This document shows, in pieces, positions 1 through 7,886 of a stretch of DNA of 64,000 nt. Under the pieces are notes generated by a model. It had not been told where the DNA came from and ran no database searches. It saw nothing but the letters and a program-made list of their open reading frames with translations. The stretch is from NCBI GenBank assembly GCA_002104945.1, contig MCFH01000055.1:62001-126000 (forward strand), written 5' to 3'. The DNA comes from Piromyces finnis. Taxonomy: Eukaryota > Neocallimastigomycota > Neocallimastigomycetes > Neocallimastigales > Neocallimastigaceae. The position numbers and the translations under genes were made by a program. The first letter of the stretch is position 1. Every line of letters starts with the position of its first letter.

Positions 1-898
1 TTATTTGATCCTCTTTTACTTCAGAATGTTTAAACTTAAAAAAGAGTTATTATTAATTATCATTAACTATCATTAAATGTATAATACCTTAAATAAAATA
101 ATTAAAATTTAAAATTAAAAGAATATTAAACTAAAATGAAATTAAAATGAAACTAAAATAAAATTAAAATGAAACTAAAATAAAATTAAAATGAAACTAA
201 AATAAAATTAAAATGAAACTAAAATAAAATTAAAATGAAACTAAAATAAAATTAAAATGAAACTAAAATAAAATTAAAATGAAACTAAAATAAAATTAAA
301 ATGAAACTAAAATAAAATTAAAATGAAACTAAAATAAAATTAAAATGAAACTAAAATAAAAGTATCAATTATTATAAGCACTCATTTTATACAAAAACCA
401 AAAACATAAAAGAATTCTGTATTTTATCCTTAAAATTACTATTATTGTTCTATTTCCAGGTTTAAGTTTGTCACTTTTAGTAATAATTACTCAATTATTT
501 AATTATTAGTTTTTAAATATAATTTTAAAAGAATTTTTAAGGGACATTTGGATAAACACTAGAATTAATAATTTGATATACACCATTTTATTTGAATTTA
601 TTCATTCATTTTTATTTATTATTTTATTATTTTAATATACTAATACACTATTTAATTAAGTTGTTTTATTTAATAATTTATTTATATTTATTTCTATTAA
701 GTCATTTTATTCAGAATTTATTATTATTTATTTAATAAAGAGAATATTATTTATTTAAAAGGGTTATATTTTTATATAGTTATTATTCATTTATTTTAAA
801 GGGTTATTGTTACTTATTTTTATTAAAAGTCACTATGGGTTAAGTCGTGTTTATTCGGTTAGTTTTTATTATATTTTTGTGCGAGTAGCGTATCAAGA
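1..898. other. AT-rich non-coding sequence
   Basis: Apart from the 22-bp tandem array at 136-360 I see no gene, tRNA or recognisable element end in this stretch. It is A/T-rich with short poly-A and poly-T runs and precedes the first LTR. Confidence 0.6.
136..360. repeat. 22-bp tandem repeat array
   Basis: About ten head-to-tail copies of a 22-bp unit of the form ATGAAACTAAAATAAAATTA plus two bases; the ATG recurs every 22 bases, for example at 147 and 169. Copies are nearly identical, so the array is young. It carries no coding frame of interest. Confidence 0.9.
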
Positions 899-1216
899 TG
901 TAATAATTATTACTATATATTTAATAATAATTATTATCTACAATATAATGATATAATATGTATTATTAAATTGAGAAGTTTCTTAAAAGAAAATAAAGAA
1001 ATAAATACTTATCTTAAAGAGTTTATTATAAGTGAGCTATAATAAACAACACAAAATTTTAAAGATATTTTAGTTTAAATATTTTTATTAATATAGCTTT
1101 TTGAAAAAAGCTATTTACTATAATTGTCTTATAATAATAACTCTGGATTCTTTAATGGAATCCAAGAGTTCTCTTATTTATAATTTTATTAAAATTTAAA
1201 GTTAAATGAATAATTT

Positions 1217-1270
1217 CTAATCTTAACAAAAAATCTTTTTAGGAAAAGATTAGAAGAAAAACCTAAAAAG
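1217..1270. other. Predicted H-type pseudoknot in LTR h, copy 1
   Basis: Stem a pairs CTAATCTT (1217-1224) with AAGATTAG (1246-1253). Stem b pairs CTTTTTAGG (1235-1243) with CCTAAAAAG (1262-1270). The order a-b-a'-b' is a pseudoknot. Hairpins flank it at 1141-1168 and 1277-1301. Copies 2 and 3 keep stem b with different bases. Confidence 0.6.
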
Positions 1271-1364
1271 AAATTCGATTGATATCTTAGACATACCAAT
1301 CATCGTAATATTAAGTAAAACTTAATAAAGGAAAAACCTTAATATCTGATATTTCTAATTTATT

Positions 1365-1672
1365 AAATAAAATAAAATAAAATAAAATAAAATAAAATAA
1401 AATAAAATAAAATAAAATAAAATAAAATAAAATAAAATAAAATAAAATAAATAAAATAAAATAAAATAAAATAAAATAAAATAAAATAAAATAAAATAAA
1501 ATAAAATAAAATAAAATAAAATAAAATAAAATAAAATAAAATAAAATAAAATAAAATAAAATAAAATAAAATAAAATAAAATAAAATAAAATAAAATAAA
1601 ATAAAATAAAATAAAATAAAATAAAATAAAATAAAATATAATAAAATAAAATAAAATAAAATAAAATAAAAT
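1365..1672. repeat. TAAAA pentanucleotide microsatellite
   Basis: Roughly sixty copies of TAAAA with a few interruptions near 1449 and 1638. It gives an artificial Phe/Ile/Leu/Tyr reading frame on the minus strand that is not a gene. Confidence 0.95.
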
Positions 1673-2025
1673 GTTACATAATTTATAATTTGTGAAATTT
1701 TTGTATAATAATTTTACTAATAAATAAATAAATGGAAATGGATTATTAATCTCTAAATAAATACTATTAATTAAACTAAATATACGTAAAACCAATGTAT
1801 TAAATAAATTTACTATATTATTTAAATGAATGAATAAATATATTTTAAATAAATATTTATAATGTAATTAAATGAATAAGTAGTTAATGCATTAAGTAAA
1901 CTTACTATATTATATTAATGAATAAATAAATATATATTAAATAAATTCAATAAATTTTTATATAATGTTTAATTACATAATATAACTAAGAATGAATATT
2001 AAGTAATTTAATATTAATTCTTACA

Positions 2026-2405
2026 TTGCTCCTCTTCAAATGATTCTTTAAGTTCAGGATTCCTTTTTACACATGGTTCTAATTGTGAGATATGAAATAT
2101 AGGTTGAAGGTGTAAGTTTTCTGGCAACTCCAGGTGGTTATTCATTCTTTCCCTCTTCTCAATGATTTTAAATAGCCCTAAATATTGTGAAGATAATTTT
2201 TTAGAAGGTTCATTGGAAAAATAGTATCTCTTTAGTTAAACCATGTCATTCACTTTAAAGTCAGAACCAGTAGATTTTTTTGGATTACCGAATTTCTTGA
2301 AATCTTCTTTAGCTTTGACTAAGTGGGCTTTTAAACCATCAAAATGAGAATCCCAGTCACTAGAAAGTTTTGAAATATTATCCTTAAGGAGAATTGGAGG
2401 TGAGT
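2026..2405 (-). pseudogene. Ty3-type integrase C-terminus, fragment
   Basis: Read on the minus strand this encodes the end of a Ty3/gypsy polyprotein: a linker, a YLGLFKIIEKRE segment (integrase GPF/Y-type module) and the typical ending QPIFHISQLEPC, then an acidic tail that runs into the adjacent LTR. At least one in-frame stop interrupts it upstream (near 2235) and the 5' part is missing, ending near an oligo-A run. A polypurine tract GAAGAGGAGCAA touches LTR h at 2025, so the piece looks like the 3' end of an old element. It is non-functional. Confidence 0.75.
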
Positions 2406-2489
2406 CTATTATGCAAAATTAATTATGATTTACAAAAAAAAAAAAAAAAAACTATCCAATAGGAATTTGAATTTTTTAAAAAATATTTA

Positions 2490-2560
2490 TGCGTTAACCG
2501 GGAATCGAACCCGGGCCATTTGCTTGGAAGGCAAATATTCTACCTCTATACTATTAACGC
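2490..2560 (-). tRNA. tRNA-Gly (UCC)
   Basis: Complete cloverleaf on the minus strand: acceptor GCGTTAA/TTAACGC, anticodon stem TTTGC/GCAAA with loop CTTCCAA (anticodon TCC), T arm CCGGGTTCGATTCCCGG, discriminator A. No intron. A family 1 retrotransposon begins 14 bp upstream of its 5' end. Confidence 0.95.
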
Positions 2561-2574
2561 CTCATATGTTAATA

Positions 2575-3365
2575 TGATAAATAATGAAATTAATAAATAT
2601 AAAATTATTATTAAACCTGATTTTCAAATTAACCCTAAAAGTAACTTTAAATAAGTTATAGTTTAATTAATTACTTTACCAAAATTCTAAAATAAAATTA
2701 ATCCTAAACACTGCATATATTCTAATTATTGAAAGAAAATAATAAACTTTAATTAATCGAGATCAAAATATATAACTTTTGTTAAATTAATTATTAAATT
2801 AAATATTTAATAACTTCGTTAGTAAATTACACTTTAAAAGTAAACAAATATAATAATTCATGTTATAAAATAATATAATTAAACACCTTTATTAAAACAT
2901 TAAAAATAATTATTACTTTAATTAATTGTAAAATAAACAACTTTTTATATTCTTTAACTTTTAATTATTTCTTTTATTGTTATTTCTAATTACTTTTATT
3001 ATTTTTATTGTAAATAGTTATTAATTTTATTGTTTTAATGTAAATAGTTTAAATTTAAAAGAAAATATAAATACATGTAAATATCCTTATTTTAATCATT
3101 ATTATTATTATTAATAAAGAAATATTATAATTTTAATAATCACTTTTATAATTAATTAAATAAAATTTTAAATATTTAAATATTAGAAAAACGAGTGTTT
3201 CTAATAAAACAATTTAGTGTTTTTAATAAAACAATTTTATTAATCTTTATAAAAACAATTTCAAATTCTAATCCATATAACTTATATAGTTATAACTCAA
3301 GATATAATATAATAATCACTTTTTGAAGTAAAATTCAAAATTAAGATTATTATCAAATTATATCA
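2575..3365 (+). repeat. Family 1 5' LTR
   Basis: 791 bp, begins TGATAAATAATG and ends TTATATCA. It contains TATAAATA at 3066-3073, a plausible promoter. Nearly the same sequence occurs at 10753-11564 and 30750-31540. Confidence 0.95.
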
Positions 3366-3366
3366 A

Positions 3367-3383
3367 TGGTCCTTCGAACCGGA
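3367..3383 (+). promoter_or_regulatory. Family 1 primer binding site (tRNA-Tyr-like)
   Basis: TGGTCCTTCGAACCGGA lies one base after the 5' LTR. It is the complement of a tRNA 3' end reading CCGGTTCGAAGGACCA; an acceptor stem of CCTTCGA/TCGAAGG is typical of eukaryotic tRNA-Tyr. The tRNA identity is inferred from that stem. Confidence 0.85.
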
Positions 3384-3731
3384 GAATCAAAATAAGGTAA
3401 ATATATAAATTTTCTTTATATAAAAATTTCATATAGAATAGTAAAATATTCTATGAAATTAATTAAATAATAGTATAGAATAGATAATTAATAGAATAGT
3501 TAAATATTCTCAATATTTTATCTATTTAGAAATTATAACTTATTAAATAATAAAATAATATTAAAATAATAAATCAATATTCAATATTGAAATATTATTT
3601 AAATATTATTAAATCAATATTAAAATAAAATAAATAAATTATAATACTTAATAGTATAGTATTAATATAGTAAATTGATATATAAACATTATATATTAGA
3701 TAAAATATATAGATATTTTAAATAAGAAAAG

Positions 3732-3769
<38 letters not shown>

Positions 3770-3968
3770 GTATAGAAAAATTATTAGATAAATAGATTGA
3801 TAATATTATAAATAAGATAGTTGAAAGAATTAATTATAATAATAAAATAGGTATATATACATTAGATATATATACATAAAAATAAATATATAATAAAAAT
3901 AAATCAAAATAATAATAAATAAAGATTTAAGTATATATATATAAAAAATATATATACACCAAACAAAC

Positions 3969-4004
<36 letters not shown>

Positions 4005-5348
4005 ATAAATATAAAACTTTATAAATAAAAAATACTTGTAAAAATATACTAGGAGCGTATAGAGCTCATATACAGAGTTTCAGTGTATAATTAACTAGTT
4101 TCAGTTGGTTAGAAACTATAGCTGTTAATCACTGAAGTATTTGTAAAAGTAGGACGAGTGTGAATAGCACGCTTACTTGGGGGAAGGGATTGTTAGTGTG
4201 ATAAAAAGCACGCAATACAGGACTCTCAAGTTGAATACTTTTGTGAACTCTGGCGAATAAGGAACTTTAGTCACCGAAGGCTAAAGGTTTGTCGTGAAGG
4301 TAAAGCGACATAAAAATATATAGTTTAAATTTATTTTGAGGTCTAGTATATCACCTCTAGTTAGTAGCTTTTGCCGGTTAATTAAATTGTTGTAAGGCAC
4401 TAAAAAGCGAAAAATAAATCCTGTAAATAAAGTTTTATATTTAATTATTTTTTTTAAAAAAAGAAAAAGAAATACATAAATTATAATTATAAATTAATAA
4501 TTATAATTTATAAATTAAAGATAAAAATTATTTAATTATAAAATATAATCATCGGTCAAGTAAAATTAAAAGTATTGTTATAAATTTTAAATAATAAAAG
4601 CAATAATATTGAGTTGTCTTTTTAGTTAATTTTCAGCGAAAAATAACTTTTGTTTATCTTTTCGGTTAATTAATTACTAAGATAATTAAAGTGTTTTATA
4701 GTAAGTTAGTAAGAGTGCAGTTTTATCACATATCGTGGGGGAGTAGAGCGCTAACTAATAAGTAAATATTACACCACTTAATATTTATGACGGTTAGTTA
4801 GTGGAGGTCGAAAGGCACGGTGACGAAACTGTCGGGTACTCTGAAGGTACTATAATAACATAATCAATATTATTTTCTGCTTTATAATAAAGAAATAAAA
4901 ATAAACATCCTACTCTAAATTAAATATTTTTTTTAACAATACTAATATATAAATAACTTAATATAAATAAAATATATTCTTAACATTTTCTCAAAAAAAA
5001 TAAAATCTTCTTAATTACAATAAAACTAAAGCAAGTGTCTACAAGTGTTTACAAACAACAACCAATTACTCCTTTTATATTACATTATATAAACGTTATA
5101 TAAGATTATATTTTATTAATAACAGTAATAAATAAAATACCTGTAAATAAAATTATATTATTGTAAATAAAGACTATTGTAAATAAAAACATATTACTGT
5201 ACTTATAACTAAATTATTGTAAATAAAGATTGTTGTAAATAAAAACATATTATTGTTCTTATAACTAAATTATTGAGAATAAATAAAAATTGAGTTTTTA
5301 AATAAAATATTAAAATAAAATTAAATAAAATAAAAATAAAAAGTAATA
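3384..5348 (+). other. Family 1 long untranslated leader
   Basis: Nearly 2 kb without a meaningful reading frame. It has poly-A runs (around 3736-3767 and 3970-4001) and two islands of more mixed base composition, about 4050-4400 and 4700-4855, rich in short self-complementary stretches. These could carry packaging or ribosome-entry structure. Family 4 has a comparable island in its leader (42090-42330). Confidence 0.5.
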
Positions 5349-6317
5349 ATGGATAATACTACTAAAGGTATTACCTTTAATAGAATACCTATTTTGGGTT
5401 CAACAAAGGTTGAATTTGATGATTGGGAATTTTCTTTCAAACATTGGTGTAATTTATATAAGGCACCAGAACAAGAAAAGTTAGAATACCTTATATCATT
5501 AACTACAGGTACAGCTAGAACAATTGTAGTTAATGCATTAAATAAAGAAACACCAGATGATTATAATACCATCATCAAAAACCTTAAAAGTCATTTTAAA
5601 GGTTCAGTACCAAAGAATTCTAGATTATTAGAATTGTCTACTATTACAATAAAGAAAAATGAAAGTGTATCTGAATTCAATATTAAATTTGACTCTTTAA
5701 TAAATAAAACAAACTTAAAAATGTCAAATGAAATCATATTGTCCTACTATATTAATGCTTTTAGAAACCTTACTAAAACTTACGAAGCACTTTTAGAAGC
5801 TGAACCAAAAAGTTTAGAAGAAGCCAGAAACATTACTATTAAGAAAGAGAAAATTTTCAATATAGTTGAAGAAAATAGACCAAAAATAAGAACTTCCATT
5901 AATTCTAGAAGATCTCCAAATGATAATAATGCTCAAAGAAATAATGATAAAGCATATTCCAATAATTTTAATAGTTATAACCGAATGAATAATAATAATA
6001 CCACCCAAAATAGTTTTAAAAATTATAATAATAGAAATTATACTAATAACTACAGAAATAATAATTATAATAGTAATATTCAAAATAATAACTACAATAA
6101 TAATAACAATAATTATCCAAGATTTAATAATATTAGTCAAAATGTTGAGCAAAGAAGAAGTACCTTAAAATATCCACAAAATAATGATGATGAACTAAAA
6201 GAAATAACTCAAAAGCTTGCTGACCTAAAAATTAATGTTTGTTTAAATTGTAAAAGAATAGGTCATACTACGAATGATTGTCCAGAATTAGATGATGAAT
6301 ATAATCATTTAAACTAA
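5349..6317 (+). CDS. gag: Family 1 Gag
   Basis: 322 codons from an ATG. Gag forms the virus-like particle in the cytoplasm. The N-terminal ~170 residues resemble the Retrotrans_gag capsid module (a WCNLYKAPEQEKLEYLIS-like region and the following helices). Residues ~180-270 are an Asn-rich low-complexity stretch. A single zinc knuckle CLNCKRIGHTTNDC (CX2CX4HX4C) lies near the C-terminus and should bind RNA. The frame ends at TAA 6315-6317, immediately after a TTTAAAC slippery heptamer, so Gag is made by normal termination and Gag-Pol by frameshifting. Confidence 0.92.
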   Translation: MDNTTKGITFNRIPILGSTKVEFDDWEFSFKHWCNLYKAPEQEKLEYLISLTTGTARTIVVNALNKETPDDYNTIIKNLKSHFKGSVPKNSRLLELSTITIKKNESVSEFNIKFDSLINKTNLKMSNEIILSYYINAFRNLTKTYEALLEAEPKSLEEARNITIKKEKIFNIVEENRPKIRTSINSRRSPNDNNAQRNNDKAYSNNFNSYNRMNNNNTTQNSFKNYNNRNYTNNYRNNNYNSNIQNNNYNNNNNNYPRFNNISQNVEQRRSTLKYPQNNDDELKEITQKLADLKINVCLNCKRIGHTTNDCPELDDEYNHLN

Positions 6318-7302
6318 ATAATGGGAGTAAGCAATCTCCCATAAAAACTAAAATTGCAAACAATTCACAAAATGTACAAGAAGCCCAAATAAATTCTAAT
6401 ATCTCTAATGAAAATAATTATTCTATAAATGCCGCTCAAAAGAAGAGAATAAATGTTAAAACACTAGATAAAAATAAAATATCACCAAATAATAAAAGTA
6501 TTGTCAAACCCTCAATACTTAACCAACCCAACATTAGGAATTTAAAACAACAAAAGAAGAATATTAGAGATACTCGTGGAAGAAAAATTAGTGAAGATAA
6601 AGATGAAGAGATGGAAGAAATCCCAAATGAAGAAACAGAAATAGAAAGTGAAGAAGAACAAAATAATACCAATGAAATACCTCTAGAAGAAGTTACGAAT
6701 ACAAAAGAACATATCCAACCTATTGAAATTAATGATTCTAACAATTCTACTAATGAAGAAACTTTTAAAAATAATAATGAAACTAATAAAATAAAAGTAA
6801 AGAAAAATCTTGTCAAACCCAAGGTAACTACAAAAAGAAATATGACAGAAATACAAATGTTAAAAACCAAAGATAAATTTAGTATAATTAAAGAAGCAAA
6901 TAATTTATATCCAAAAATAAGTCTTTCTCAATTACTCTCTGCTAGTCCATCGCTTAGAAAAGAATTAGAACAAGGTTGTAAACCCAAAGTTGAAAAAGTG
7001 ATGTACTCCTTTAATAACTCTAATATTCCATTAATAATTGGCGACATAGATGGAAAATATTTAAAAATCCTTTATGATACTGGCGCAAACGTCAATATCA
7101 TTACTACAAATGGTTTTAATAAATTATCTAATAAAAATATTGAAAGAAGTGATGAGGAACAAAATATAACTATTGCTAATGGTACTACTGTTCCTACAAA
7201 TATTTTTACTACTTTAAAAATAAATATTAATAATTGTTGTACTATTTTAGAAAAATTTTATATTATAGAACAAAGTAACCCATACTTTGATATAATTTTT
7301 GG

Positions 7303-7306
<4 letters not shown>
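6305..7306 (+). pseudogene. pol: Family 1 Pol, N-terminal part (spacer and protease), broken by SINE
   Basis: Open in the -1 frame relative to gag from 6305. The first ~250 codons are a charged, Glu/Asn/Lys-rich linker. Then comes an aspartic protease: a LKILYDTGANVNIITTNGF motif around 7065-7110 with catalytic DTG. The frame is cut at 7306 by the poly-T end of a SINE, before the second half of the protease; after the SINE the reading resumes in the frame expected from an insertion plus duplication of 580 bp. Protease would mature the Gag-Pol polyprotein in the particle. Confidence 0.85.
6308..6342 (+). promoter_or_regulatory. -1 ribosomal frameshift signal, gag to pol
   Basis: T TTA AAC (6308-6314) in the gag frame directly precedes the gag stop. 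A 6-base spacer (6315-6320) leads to a perfect hairpin: ATGGGAG (6321-6327) and CTCCCAT (6336-6342) around an 8-base loop. The pol frame is open through the site and is exactly the -1 frame. Confidence 0.85.
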
Positions 7307-7341
<35 letters not shown>

Positions 7342-7873
7342 TTCCGAGTGCATTTCTCCCATCGATCAGAGTTAGCTCCAATGGTGGTTCTTAGAGAAAC
7401 GTTGGCTCATTCCTATTGCTAGGTGGTTGTGACCCTCCTGGTCTGTCATACTGTTTCTTCAGCTTCGACGCTCACTTAATCCATGTACATTAGATGCATG
7501 TCGTTGTACGATATTTCACAACTACAATGCTAAGCCTCTTATAGTCAATTTGATCACGTGTCAACCGCCCCCTAATGTTTACACTTAAATTGATTAAGGA
7601 ATATTATGTGTTTTTGGCATAGCCTAAGTCACCACTTATTAAGTTCTAATTTGGAATGTACCATGTACACTAGACCCTCTCAGGCCGGCTAGACGAGTGT
7701 TATTATCATAGTAGTAAATTAGAAAGTTCATTTATACTTACCTGAATATCATAACCCAACCCATGGCAAACCCAGTGGGAAAATCCACAGGCACTGACAT
7801 CTGCGGGGTCGAACCAGAAGCCTTATGTATGCTAAGGAAACGCCTTAACAACCAGGATAAAAACTGGAACGAC
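7307..7873 (-). mobile_element. tRNA-derived SINE with 13-bp target duplication
   Basis: 567 bp, reversed relative to the host element: the + strand begins with a ~32-base poly-T, which is the poly-A tail on the minus strand. Flanks share AATTTTTGGAAGA (7294-7306 and 7874-7886), the long duplication expected of LINE-mediated retroposition. The head on the minus strand has a tRNA-like A-box (TGGTTGTTAAGG, complement of 7843-7854) and B-box (GGTTCGACCCC, complement of 7805-7815) with tRNA-like spacing. The body is visibly less AT-rich than its surroundings and has no reading frame of note. It would be transcribed by RNA polymerase III. Confidence 0.88.
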
Positions 7874-7886
7874 AATTTTTGGAAGA

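Larger units (their letters stand above)
899..2025 (-). mobile_element. LTR family h, copy 1 (expanded by a pentanucleotide array)
   Basis: Starts TGTAATAATT and ends TTCTTACA, so it has TG..CA ends. The 960-1345 part matches copies at 31546-39190, 54445-55071 (inverted) and 58441-61086. A purine-rich tract lies just outside the right end on the minus strand, and a Ty3 integrase fragment in the same orientation follows, so this is probably a 3' LTR read on the minus strand. A long TAAAA array swells it. No target duplication was found; the left boundary rests on copy 3. Confidence 0.5.

Noticed and set aside
136-360. CRISPR-like regular array
   Set aside because: Units are contiguous with no unique spacers, and the genome is eukaryotic.
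1355-1795. 146-codon minus-strand frame rich in Phe, Leu, Tyr and Ile
   Set aside because: It is a translation of the TAAAA microsatellite.
5814-6152. 112-codon minus-strand frame opposite family 1 gag
   Set aside because: It is a shadow of the Asn-rich gag codons (AAT gives Ile on the other strand).
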